Shown: positions 1-6,808 of the stretch, one piece after another
Numbering within the stretch: the stretch's first letter is position 1
Layout of the letters: each line of letters begins with the position of its first letter
Assembly (NCBI RefSeq): GCF_026261605.1
Contig: NZ_CP102486.1
Coordinates: 2,294,001-2,358,000 of the forward strand
DNA: 64,000 nt
Reading direction: 5' to 3'
From: Dechloromonas sp. A34
GTDB lineage: Bacteria; Pseudomonadota; Gammaproteobacteria; Burkholderiales; Rhodocyclaceae
Translations under genes and position numbers: made by a program
The notes under the pieces: model-generated
Seen by the model: the letters and a program-made list of their open reading frames with translations, nothing else
Told to the model about the DNA's origin: nothing
Database searches by the model: none

Positions 1-216
1 TGCCTGGTCGCTCGGCCTGGCGGCCACTGCGGTGCGTAGCGCGGCCAGTTCGCGGGCGGTGGCGTCGGCCGCCCGAAACGGCAGGCGCTCGATGACCGTC
101 GCATCATATTCCGGGGTGTAGGGAGCGGCCCGGACTTGCGGTGCCAGGGCGCAGAGCATTCCCAGCAAGATGTACCGGCAGACCAACATCAAGCTAGTAA
201 TTTGCCTGCTTTTCAT
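1..216 (-). CDS. secreted protein of unknown function (N-terminal part, runs off left edge)
   Basis: The minus strand reads 72 open codons from an ATG at 216 to the window edge, so only the N-terminus is seen. The first ~32 residues form a signal peptide: a K/R-containing start, a Leu/Met-rich hydrophobic core, and an Ala-rich cleavage region ending near QVRAAP. The mature start contains an R-x-LAALR-x-AVAARPSDQA stretch, which resembles the helix spacing of TPR-like proteins; that is too little to assign a family. It is divergent from the small exported protein at 285, with a perfect palindrome between them. Confidence 0.6.
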   Translation of the reverse strand, partial: MKSRQITSLMLVCRYILLGMLCALAPQVRAAPYTPEYDATVIERLPFRAADATARELAALRTAVAARPSDQA

Positions 217-236
217 ATATCCATAACATGGTGGCG

Positions 237-251
237 CGGTAATTATTACCG
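237..251. promoter_or_regulatory. 15-bp perfect palindrome between divergent genes
   Basis: The sequence CGGTAATTATTACCG is a perfect inverted repeat centred at 244. It lies in the 68-bp gap between the divergent starts at 216 (minus) and 285 (plus). Its size and place fit a dimeric repressor or activator site controlling both genes. No regulator is identifiable nearby. Confidence 0.4.
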
Positions 252-284
252 TTGAATCCACTCATTTAATCCCAGGAGACAATC

Positions 285-506
285 ATGAACAAGTTACTTT
301 CCGCATTGGTCGTTGCAGCCATGGCAACCACATCCGTCGGTGCTTTTGCTGGGTCTCACGGTGGCGCCATGTCCGATAAGGACAAGGCAGACAAGATGGC
401 GGCCTGCAAGAAGATGGACCCCAAGGCCGATGAAAAAATGAAGGCCGAGTGCAAGAAAATGATGGATGAAAAGCCGATGCCGATGATGGATGACAAGAAG
501 AAATAA
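285..506 (+). CDS. small exported Met/Lys/Asp-rich protein
   Basis: 73 residues. The ATG follows a good ribosome site (AGGAGA, about 6 bases upstream). Residues 1-22 are a typical signal peptide ending in GAFAG. The ~50-residue mature part is built almost only from M, K, D, E, A and P, with MKDKADK-like and KKMxD motifs and two Cys (near residues 41 and 56). It resembles the low-complexity MxKDx-type exported proteins of proteobacteria, whose function is unknown. Charge and Met/Cys content could suit metal binding, which is inference only. A strong terminator follows directly, so it is a single-gene unit. Confidence 0.75.
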   Translation: MNKLLSALVVAAMATTSVGAFAGSHGGAMSDKDKADKMAACKKMDPKADEKMKAECKKMMDEKPMPMMDDKKK

Positions 507-523
507 GGGCTGACTTCCTTCCC

Positions 524-552
524 AAAAAGCGGACCCGGCGGTCCGCTTTTTT
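524..552 (+). terminator. Rho-independent terminator after the small exported protein
   Basis: Twelve-base perfect stem (524-535 with 540-551) closed by a CGGC loop and ending in a run of six T. It starts 17 bases after the stop codon at 506. Confidence 0.9.
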
Positions 553-1168
553 GTTGCCAACACCGGGCAATAGTGCTGGAACGATAGTTGCTGAGGAAGT
601 CAGCATCATCGGCAACCGAGACGCCTCGCCAATAACCGGGCGTCCCCCAGCGTACTTGCAAGCATCCGGCAAAAATCAGACGACCAGCGCGCTCCAGAAC
701 GCCATCGTGCAGGGCTGCCTGGAGGCAGTGATCGCCGCCCTCGACGCCGGGGCGGATATCGAGGCACCCGATATCCAGGGCTTTGGCGGGCTTCCATTGC
801 GCAGCGCATGTTTTCACGGACACATCCCGATCGTGGTCGAGCTGTTGAAACGCGGCGCCGATATTCATGCACTCAATTACGAAGGCATTGGGGCGCCGGT
901 GCGCACGGCAGTGCGCGGCGGACAGCCGGAAACCGTGCGCCTGCTACTCGAGCACGGTGCCGATCTGCCGCTGGGAGTCAGCCTTGGCCTGAGCCATGAA
1001 GAAGTATTCAAGGCCCAACTGGTCGCCGCGATCTGCCAGCAAAGCCGTCTGGACGAGTCTTCCCGCCCGGCGGATTCCCAGCCTGACCATCAGATCAAGG
1101 AATTTTTCGTCTCCCAGGAAGAACTCGATCGCCTGTTCGGCAAACGGGAAAAATCTGTCAGAGCCTAA
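551..1168 (+). CDS. ankyrin-repeat protein
   Basis: The open frame is 205 residues. Residues ~46-155 hold about three ankyrin repeats: recurring A-x-x-G-x-x-E/P-x-V-x-x-L-L-x-x-GAD patterns, for example a GADIEAPD turn, ELLKRGADIHALNYEG and RLLLEHGADL. Ankyrin repeats mediate protein-protein contacts; the partner is unknown. A polar C-terminal tail follows. There is no in-frame ATG. The TTG at 551 overlaps the upstream terminator, so a later TTG (656) or GTG may be the true start. No signal peptide is apparent, so it is probably cytoplasmic. Confidence 0.65.
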   Translation: MLPTPGNSAGTIVAEEVSIIGNRDASPITGRPPAYLQASGKNQTTSALQNAIVQGCLEAVIAALDAGADIEAPDIQGFGGLPLRSACFHGHIPIVVELLKRGADIHALNYEGIGAPVRTAVRGGQPETVRLLLEHGADLPLGVSLGLSHEEVFKAQLVAAICQQSRLDESSRPADSQPDHQIKEFFVSQEELDRLFGKREKSVRA

Positions 1169-1310
1169 TCGGCAAGCCGGCCGGTTTTATTCCAAAGTCC
1201 TGGAAAATGGGGTGTCCGATTCTCTATAAAGAGATTTTTTCCGGTCTTCGTCATAATGCTGGCGGGTCGGCAAACCTTGCCTCGAGATGCCCAGTTTTCA
1301 CCGCGACGCC

Positions 1311-1838
1311 ATGACCAATATTCTGATCGTCTATTCCACAACCGACGGCCACACCCTGGCCATCTGCCGAGTACTCGAGCAGGTGGTCGAGCGCCATGGC
1401 CTGGCGGTGACGCTGGCCGAGATCGGCGATGCGGAACGGCTCGACCTGGCCGCTTTCGACAAGATCGTGATCGGCGCCAGCATCCGTTATGGTCGGCACA
1501 GCCAGCAGGTCTTGGATTTCGTCGGCCGCCACCAGGCGATGCTCGATGCCCGGCCGAACGCCTTCTTCTCGGTCAACATCGTCGCCCGCAAGCCAGAGAA
1601 GAATCGGCCGGAAACCAACCCCTACCTGCTCAAGTTTCTCCGCCAAATATCCTGGCATCCACGCCAACTGGCGGTTTTCGCCGGCAAACTGGACTATCCG
1701 CGCTATCGCTTCGTCGATCGCCTGATGATCCGTTTCATCATGCTGCTCACCCACGGCCCGACGGACCCGCGCACCGTCGTCGAGTTCACCGACTGGCAGG
1801 CGGTGGAAGCCTTCGGCCACACCCTCGCCGAGATGTAG
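1311..1838 (+). CDS. hemG: menaquinone-dependent protoporphyrinogen IX dehydrogenase
   Basis: 175 residues from the ATG at 1311; an in-frame ATG at 1287 would add 8 residues but fits the family less well. Flavodoxin fold: the N-terminal ILIVYSTTDGHT is the FMN phosphate loop. Landmarks of E. coli HemG are present in order: VIGASIRYG, FFSVN(I)VARKPEK, the YPRYRFVDRLMI segment and a late FTDW. The enzyme oxidises protoporphyrinogen IX to protoporphyrin IX and passes electrons to the quinone pool at the inner membrane, the penultimate step of haem synthesis. It converges on draG. Confidence 0.93.
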   Translation: MTNILIVYSTTDGHTLAICRVLEQVVERHGLAVTLAEIGDAERLDLAAFDKIVIGASIRYGRHSQQVLDFVGRHQAMLDARPNAFFSVNIVARKPEKNRPETNPYLLKFLRQISWHPRQLAVFAGKLDYPRYRFVDRLMIRFIMLLTHGPTDPRTVVEFTDWQAVEAFGHTLAEM

Positions 1839-1865
1839 CGGGCAGTGCCGCTGCGCGCCGGTGGG

Positions 1866-2849
1866 TTAGGCGACGCTGGCGGCGAGTTCGACGGATAGGC
1901 CGTCGGCCAGGGCGAGCAGATCGGCGGCCTGAGCTTCGCAGGCCGCGCGGGTGGCCTCATCGAGCGCCTTCAACCAGCGCCGGGGAATGGCGTCCTTGCC
2001 GTAGCGCGCGCCGGCCAGCATGCCGACGATGGCGCCGGTGGTGTCGGCGTCGCCGCCGCGATTGACGGTATCGATCAGGCATTCCTCGAATGACGTCGTG
2101 CCGAACAGTGCCTGGAAGACGGCCTGCATGGTATCGACGACGTAGCCGCTCGGGTTTTCGTGGCGTTTCCTGTCGTAGGCGAATACCGGAAAGCGGCGGA
2201 CCAGGTCGTCGGCGCGTTCGCGTTGCACCTCTTCCGCTGCGCGGCCGGCCATGAAATCCTGGACCATCAGGATCAGAGTTTCGCAGGCCGCGTCGGAGAC
2301 TTCATTGTGATGGGTGACGTGTGACTGGGCGCGGCTGGCGGCAATGGTTCGTTCCTCCGGCTGGCCGTAGCAGGCCAGGGCCACGGGCAGGACGCGCATC
2401 GCGGCGCCGTTGCCGGCATCGTGTTCGGAGGGCGCGGCTTCCGGGTTGCCGGTCCGGCGGTAGCTGATCAGGTTGCGGCGTACGGTGTTACCGATGTCGA
2501 CCGGCTTGGCGCGCATCCAGGCATTGAAGGCGTCGGCCGCCGCCTTTGCGTCGACGCCGCCGCTGGCGATAATGGATTCGCCGAGCGCCAGCGCCATCGT
2601 GGTGTCGTCGGTAACCTTGCCGGCCTTCAAGCGCAGCCAGCCACCGCCGGTGATTTCGCGGTGCACGCCGTGCTGGTGGCGGATTTCGTTGGGGGTCAGG
2701 AACTCGACGGTGGCGCCGAGGGCGTCACCGATGGCGAGGCCGAGATACGCCGCGATGCCACGCCCGATATGCGGCGTTTCCCACGGCGGCGGCGCGACGC
2801 GGCGGCGAACCGGGGCGTTACGGGCGATCAGTTCTCCGGACCAAAACAT
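1866..2849 (-). CDS. draG: ADP-ribosyl-[dinitrogenase reductase] glycohydrolase
   Basis: 327 residues from the ATG at 2849; the frame stays open upstream to 2891. ADP-ribosylglycohydrolase family with its di-Mn site: GLAIGDALG near the N-terminus, the TDDTTMALAL motif, and the C-terminal NRGGDADTTGAIVG motif, whose Asp/Thr residues bind metal. DraG removes ADP-ribose from an Arg of NifH and so restores nitrogenase activity after an ammonium or dark switch-off. It overlaps the 3' end of nifQ by 22 bp, so translation is probably coupled. The transferase DraT, usually adjacent, is absent from the window. Confidence 0.88.
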   Translation of the reverse strand: MFWSGELIARNAPVRRRVAPPPWETPHIGRGIAAYLGLAIGDALGATVEFLTPNEIRHQHGVHREITGGGWLRLKAGKVTDDTTMALALGESIIASGGVDAKAAADAFNAWMRAKPVDIGNTVRRNLISYRRTGNPEAAPSEHDAGNGAAMRVLPVALACYGQPEERTIAASRAQSHVTHHNEVSDAACETLILMVQDFMAGRAAEEVQRERADDLVRRFPVFAYDRKRHENPSGYVVDTMQAVFQALFGTTSFEECLIDTVNRGGDADTTGAIVGMLAGARYGKDAIPRRWLKALDEATRAACEAQAADLLALADGLSVELAASVA

Positions 2850-3400
2850 TTGGCGAAGTCGGTACAAACCCCGCACGACGGTGCGGGACAAACGTAGATG
2901 CCTTCACTCGCGCAGAACTGGCGGTAAAGGAATTTTTTCCACTTCATGTCTCCGGTATTGGCGCGAGCCAGTTCCGGGAAGTTGGTCCACATCAGGTTGC
3001 TCAGTTCGCTGCGCTCGAGCAGGCCGAGATCCTGCCAGAGGTGGTCGCGGCCGGCGCAGGCGGTGGCCACGATGTTGGCGATCAGCAGTTCGGACGGGTA
3101 GGCGCGGGCACGATGGTCGAGCAGCAGCTTCTGGATGTCGCTCCACTCGGGAATGGCTTCGACCTGGCGCAGCGGGGCGCGAATCTCCTGGCCGGGAAAG
3201 TATTGGTCGAGCAGGTGGCGGAAGACCGCTTCGCCGAGCCCGAGGTCGGCCGGCAGGCAGCCGTCACCCATGCTCAGGCCGGCCAGCATGCTGGCCAGCA
3301 GGTAACGGTTCGGATCGCCGGCCAGCTTCCTGTCGCAGGGCGCGAGCAGGAGTTCCGCGAAGAGGACTTCGCGGCCGAAGCGGCGGTCCGGACCGTTCAT
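2828..3400 (-). CDS. nifQ: NifQ, molybdenum donor for FeMo-cofactor synthesis
   Basis: 190 residues. The diagnostic C-terminal motif C-x4-C-x2-C-x5-C is present as C171, C176, C179 and C185. In Azotobacter NifQ these cysteines carry the Mo-Fe-S cluster that delivers Mo to NifEN/NifH. The rest is a helical domain with the ANIVATACAGRDHLWQDLGL and LxxLMxxNFPxLAxxN patterns of the family. The start ATG lies 10 bp downstream of the FeSII stop codon, so it sits in the nif transcript. Its place beside draG could suggest DraT, but length and motif rule that out. Confidence 0.92.
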   Translation of the reverse strand: MNGPDRRFGREVLFAELLLAPCDRKLAGDPNRYLLASMLAGLSMGDGCLPADLGLGEAVFRHLLDQYFPGQEIRAPLRQVEAIPEWSDIQKLLLDHRARAYPSELLIANIVATACAGRDHLWQDLGLLERSELSNLMWTNFPELARANTGDMKWKKFLYRQFCASEGIYVCPAPSCGVCTDFAKCFGPEN

Positions 3401-3410
3401 GGTCGAGGTC

Positions 3411-3773
3411 TCACTTGCTCGGATATTCGATCAACACGTCTTCGTCACGCAGCACGACCTGGCAGGCCAGGCGCCACTGGGTCGGACAAAGGTCGTCGAC
3501 GCGCATCTGGTCGATCTGGGCCTGGCTGATGTGGCCCATTTCCTTGAGCACGTTGATTTCGCGATCGGTCAGCGGGGCGCCCATCGGCGAACGCTTGGCG
3601 TCGACCGAGGAAACCTTGACCAGGCAGGTGCCGCATTCGCCGTCGCCGCAACCGAAGTCGATCGGAATGTGGTGTTCCTTGGCGAGTTCGAGAACGGTCT
3701 GCCGGTGGCTGCCGGCAACGGCATAGACCGTCTTGTCTTTGTGAAGGTGACTGCTGAAAGTAATGAGGGCCAT
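3411..3773 (-). CDS. FeSII (Shethna)-type 2Fe-2S protein, nitrogenase oxygen protection
   Basis: 120 residues from the ATG at 3773, which has an AGGAGA ribosome site. The plant-type 2Fe-2S ligands are C42, C47, C50 and C104. The whole length matches the Azotobacter FeSII pattern: MALITFSS at the start, GECGTCLVKV, then LTDREINVLKEMG, a late RLACQVVLRDEDVLIE and a short tail. FeSII binds oxidised nitrogenase components and holds them in an inactive, oxygen-stable complex. The central lid region is retained, which separates it from ordinary ferredoxins. Its place between a ferredoxin and nifQ supports this role. Confidence 0.85.
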   Translation of the reverse strand: MALITFSSHLHKDKTVYAVAGSHRQTVLELAKEHHIPIDFGCGDGECGTCLVKVSSVDAKRSPMGAPLTDREINVLKEMGHISQAQIDQMRVDDLCPTQWRLACQVVLRDEDVLIEYPSK

Positions 3774-3852
3774 CGTATTTCTCCTGAGCGGTTTTAGAGT
3801 TTTCTCTGTTGGGGTTGGGTTGTTCGGCCGGCTGGCGCGCTGTACCGCGTGC

Positions 3853-4140
3853 TCAGGCCGGTTTGACGACGATGTCGCCGCCGATGATCTGGGCTTGGCA
3901 GGCCAGACGATGACCGCGCGGCGCCAGGTTGTCCTTGAGCACCTGGTCTTCGAGGACCGAGGGGGCGGCGAGATTTTCGCCACCGGAAATGACCTTGGTC
4001 AGGCAGGTGCAGCATTCGCCTTCGCGGCAGCCATAGACGATGCCGGCGCCGACTTTTTCCGAAACTTCGATGAGCCGGGTGCCGGCCGGCACGGTGACCG
4101 TGACGCCGATGTCTTCGAAGGTGACTCTGGCTTTTGGCAT
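3853..4140 (-). CDS. 2Fe-2S ferredoxin of the nif cluster
   Basis: 95 residues with a strong ribosome site (GGGAGA) before the ATG. Plant/mammal-type 2Fe-2S fold: ligands C38, C43, C46 and C81 in GCREGECCTC and RLACQ, with an extra C44. Such ferredoxins in nif clusters (FdxD-like) are proposed to carry electrons in nitrogenase metabolism. It lies between the flavodiiron protein (14 bp away) and FeSII, so it is a candidate electron donor for the flavodiiron protein. That pairing is inference from adjacency. Confidence 0.85.
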   Translation of the reverse strand: MPKARVTFEDIGVTVTVPAGTRLIEVSEKVGAGIVYGCREGECCTCLTKVISGGENLAAPSVLEDQVLKDNLAPRGHRLACQAQIIGGDIVVKPA

Positions 4141-4154
4141 GGTTTTCTCCCTGT

Positions 4155-5426
4155 TTATGCGAGCGCGGTCATGTCGACCACGCGGTGTTCAAACTGGCCG
4201 GTCAGGTGACGGGCCAGGCTTTCGCCCAGGTCGCAGCACTGCTCGAGTTCCGCGGCATCGGGGACGAGCTTGATGCGCAGCCCGTCGACCGGGATGCGCA
4301 ATTTCAGGCCGCGCAGGCGGTCCTCGATCAGGCGCACCGCTTCGCCGCTCCAGCCGTAGGAGCCGAAGGCGGCGCCGAGCTTGCCCTTGACGTTGACCGT
4401 GGTCAGCGAGGAGAGCAGGTCCCAGATTGGTTTCACCGCGTCGCCGTTGATGGTCGGGCTGCCGATAGCCAGGCCGTCGGCTTCCTCGACGAGGTCGGTG
4501 AACAGGTCGGCTTCGGCGCCTTCGAGGTCGTAGAGCGAGACGCGGACTCCGCCAATGCGTTCGGCGCCGGCAGCCAGCGCTTCGGCCATGCGCCGGGTAT
4601 TGCCGTAGGCCGAGAGGTAGAAAACGACCAGTGTCTTTTCGCTGCGCGCCTCGTTGTACAGCCGCGGCGTGGCCAGTTCGCGGTAGCGCAGCACGTAGTC
4701 GCGCGGCTGGTGACGCAGGATCGGGCCGTGGGCCGGGGCGATCAGCTGGAGGTCGAGCGGCTCGATCAGCGCCATCGCATCGAGTATGTACTCGCGGAAT
4801 GGCCGCATGATGTGGGCGTAGTAATACTCGAACGAGAAGCGGAAATCGCCGACCCGGTCGTTGAACAGCCGGCCGTCGCAGAAATGGCAGCCGAAGATGT
4901 CGCCGGTAAACAGGATGCCGTCCTCTTCGAGATAGGTGCACTGGGTGTCCGGCCAGTGCAGGTAGGGCGTGTGCAGGAAGCGCAGGGTGCGGCCGCCGAG
5001 GTCGACGGTGTCGTCGGTGGTCACCGGGATGTATTGCGGCGGCTTCTCGCCGGAAGGCTTCAACAGCGCCTTCAACATCATCTGGGCGCGGCTCGAGAGA
5101 TAGACCCGGGCCTGCGGGGCGCGCTTGAGCAACTCGGGCAGGGCGCCGCTGTGGTCCGGTTCGAGGTGGTTGAGGACGATGGTGGTGATTTCGTCGTAGC
5201 GCGCCACCGATTCGAGGCGACGGAAGAAATCGTCGGCGAAGTTCTCCTTCACCGTATCGATGATCGCCACGCCGTTCTCGCCGCGCACGACGTACGAGTT
5301 GTAGCTCGTGCCGTTGGCGGTCTTCAGGATGATGTCGAAACTCCGCAGATGCGGGTCGAGGGCGCCCACCCAGTGGACGCCCGGGGCGATTTCTACGGCG
5401 AGATCAGTGGTGGCCGCAGCGGTCAT
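4155..5426 (-). CDS. flavodiiron protein (A-type flavoprotein, oxygen/NO reductase)
   Basis: 423 residues from the ATG at 5426 (AGAGGA ribosome site); the frame runs 20 codons further upstream inside nifO. The N-terminal metallo-beta-lactamase-like domain (~1-255) has the di-iron ligand set: HLEPDH, HWPD, FTGD and APAHG. The C-terminal flavodoxin domain (~260-410) has the FMN loop FYLSAYGNTRRMA. There is no fused rubredoxin or flavin reductase, so a separate electron donor is needed. The family reduces O2 to water or NO to N2O. Within a nif block, between nifO and two 2Fe-2S proteins, it most likely scavenges oxygen near nitrogenase. It overlaps nifO by 23 bp. Confidence 0.88.
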   Translation of the reverse strand: MTAAATTDLAVEIAPGVHWVGALDPHLRSFDIILKTANGTSYNSYVVRGENGVAIIDTVKENFADDFFRRLESVARYDEITTIVLNHLEPDHSGALPELLKRAPQARVYLSSRAQMMLKALLKPSGEKPPQYIPVTTDDTVDLGGRTLRFLHTPYLHWPDTQCTYLEEDGILFTGDIFGCHFCDGRLFNDRVGDFRFSFEYYYAHIMRPFREYILDAMALIEPLDLQLIAPAHGPILRHQPRDYVLRYRELATPRLYNEARSEKTLVVFYLSAYGNTRRMAEALAAGAERIGGVRVSLYDLEGAEADLFTDLVEEADGLAIGSPTINGDAVKPIWDLLSSLTTVNVKGKLGAAFGSYGWSGEAVRLIEDRLRGLKLRIPVDGLRIKLVPDAAELEQCCDLGESLARHLTGQFEHRVVDMTALA

Positions 5427-5877
5427 GGCTGCTTTCCTCTGCCTCGTGTGCGTGGCTGCCACAACTGCCGTGGCCTTCCGGGCCATGGACGCAGGCTTCG
5501 ATATTGCCTTCCGGCAACTCGACGCCGTTGAGGCCGATCCAGGCGTCGACGGCAGCGGTATCGAAACCGACCATGCGCTCTTCGCCGACTTCCATCAGTG
5601 GGCGGCGGATGAGCAGCGGGTTTTCGAGCAGCAATTGCAGGGCATGTTCGAAGCCGAGATTTTCCGGGACGATTTCGCCGGATTTGATGGCCGGTGCCGC
5701 CTGGTTGAACCAGGTGGCGATCGGCAGCTGGCCGAGAAAGGCGAGCAGGCGCTCGGCCGTCCAGGCTTCGGTTTTCAGGCTCTTGGCCTGGACGGTGTGG
5801 CCGGCGGCGGCGAGCAGGGTCTTTTGGCGCAGGTTGCCCTTGCAGCCGGGTTTTTCGTAGAAGGTGATGGTGGCCAT
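5404..5877 (-). CDS. nifO: nitrogenase-associated ArsC-family protein (NifO-like)
   Basis: 157 residues. Thioredoxin-fold ArsC/Spx-like domain: ITFYEKPGC12KGN at the start, LLENPLLIRRPLMEVG in the middle and VGFD after it, the order typical of the nitrogenase-associated subgroup. A. vinelandii NifO affects molybdenum allocation between nitrogenase and nitrate reductase; the biochemical role is unclear. Oddity: the last ~28 residues are a Gly/His/Cys-rich tail (six His, two Cys) that looks metal-binding and is not part of the ArsC fold. The ribosome site is weak. It is separated from the upstream ferredoxin gene by the 5981-6445 palindromic repeat. Confidence 0.82.
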   Translation of the reverse strand: MATITFYEKPGCKGNLRQKTLLAAAGHTVQAKSLKTEAWTAERLLAFLGQLPIATWFNQAAPAIKSGEIVPENLGFEHALQLLLENPLLIRRPLMEVGEERMVGFDTAAVDAWIGLNGVELPEGNIEACVHGPEGHGSCGSHAHEAEESSHDRCGHH

Positions 5878-5980
5878 GGGGTTGTGTGTTTCTTAGTTGT
5901 TGCTCGGGTGATGCTCTGGGTTTGATTCGCGGTGGGGGCCGCCTTTGCGGCTTCGATGGGCTTGGGGTTCCGCCTTGCTG

Positions 5981-6445
5981 GCGGGCGTACTTTCTTTTGT
6001 GTGGCCAAAAGAAAGTAGCCAAAGAAAAGGCCACCCCTGGGTCGGTGCCCGGCAGAGCCGGGTACCCTGCGCTACTCGAAACGCCGGGCGGCTGCGCAAC
6101 TCGGGGCTGCGCCCCTCAAACAGTGCTCGCCGAAAGCCCCCGGCATTTCTGCGTTGCTCGGCACCTCTCAAGGGGCCCGGAAAAACGACCCGGGCTGAAA
6201 CGGATGGGGCGAGGGAATAACGGTGGGAACGGGATGTTTTTGACTTCGGGTCCCCGTGTGCAGCGCCGAGCAACGGAGCTGCTGGCGGAAAAAGGGCGAG
6301 GACTGTTTGAGGCCCGCAGGGCCGAGTTCCGCAGCCCCCGCCAGTAGCGAGTAGCGCAGGGGAGTCGGCGCAGCCGACCGCGTAACCCGGGGTCGCCTTT
6401 TCTTTGGCTACTTTCTTTTGGCGAAGCAAAAGAAAGTACGCCCGC
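5981..6445. repeat. 465-bp imperfect palindromic repeat element inside the nif block
   Basis: The 650-bp gap between nifO and the 4Fe-4S ferredoxin gene holds no supportable gene. Its core is one large inverted repeat: 5981-6042 and 6385-6445 are near-identical reverse complements (about 90%). Inner segments also pair, around GCTACTCG near 6072 with CGAGTAGCG near 6349. Each arm carries its own 12-bp hairpin (TACTTTCTTTTG...CAAAAGAAAGTA). Similar AAAAGAAAGTAGCCAAAG blocks are, from memory, dispersed in many beta/gammaproteobacterial genomes and give spurious predicted proteins. No transposase is present. Confidence 0.8.
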
Positions 6446-6527
6446 CGCTCAACGGCGGAACCCGGCGTTCGAGCAAACCGGACCCACGCCTCAGGCGCGG
6501 AAACCAGCGTCTGCCCGAGAACCGGAA

Positions 6528-6806
6528 TCACGCCGCTTCCCGCCACAACCCGAACTCCTTCAACTTCTCGATCGGAATCCCGGTCAGCGATCCCGGCGGG
6601 TTCAGGAACTCGCCCAGTTCATCGACGATGGCCATTTCGATCGGGCAGATCGCAGCGCACTGCGGCACGCTGTGATCGCCCAGACACTCGGTGCATTTGC
6701 CATCATCGATCAGGAAGTGCGGCTTGTCCTCGAAAATCGCGTCATTCGGGCAGACATCGACGCAGGCCCAGCAATTGACGCAGGACTCGGTGATTTGCAG
6801 TGCCAT
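6528..6806 (-). CDS. fdxN: 2[4Fe-4S] ferredoxin, nifB-linked (FdxN-like)
   Basis: 92 residues. Two clusters are seen: CVNCWACVDVCP (C-x2-C-x2-C-x3-CP) and CTEC-x8-CAAICP, the long-spaced second motif of nif-type bacterial ferredoxins. The ATG follows an AGGTGG ribosome site that overlaps the nifB stop, 2 bp apart, so the two are cotranscribed. Ferredoxins in this position supply electrons to nitrogenase or to NifB itself for its radical-SAM and cluster reactions. The C-terminal ~25 residues (PPGSLTGIPIEKLKEF) are a short extension typical of this subgroup. Confidence 0.9.
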   Translation of the reverse strand: MALQITESCVNCWACVDVCPNDAIFEDKPHFLIDDGKCTECLGDHSVPQCAAICPIEMAIVDELGEFLNPPGSLTGIPIEKLKEFGLWREAA

Positions 6807-6808
6807 GA

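Noticed and set aside
2828..3400. DraT as identity for the gene before draG
   Set aside because: Length (190) and the C-x4-C-x2-C-x5-C motif fit NifQ and not the ~270-residue transferase.
4134..5531. 465-residue plus-strand open frame opposite the flavodiiron gene
   Set aside because: Shadow of the real gene, whose di-iron and FMN motifs are clear.
5878..5980. A second sigma-54 promoter upstream of nifO
   Set aside because: I searched both strands for TGGCAC-N5-TTGC and found no acceptable match there, so nifO is probably read from the nifB promoter or from an unrecognised one.
5886..6546. Several open frames (77-217 residues) in the nif intergenic region
   Set aside because: They come from the palindromic repeat, occur on both strands with mirror content, and look like the spurious proteins often predicted in this repeat type.
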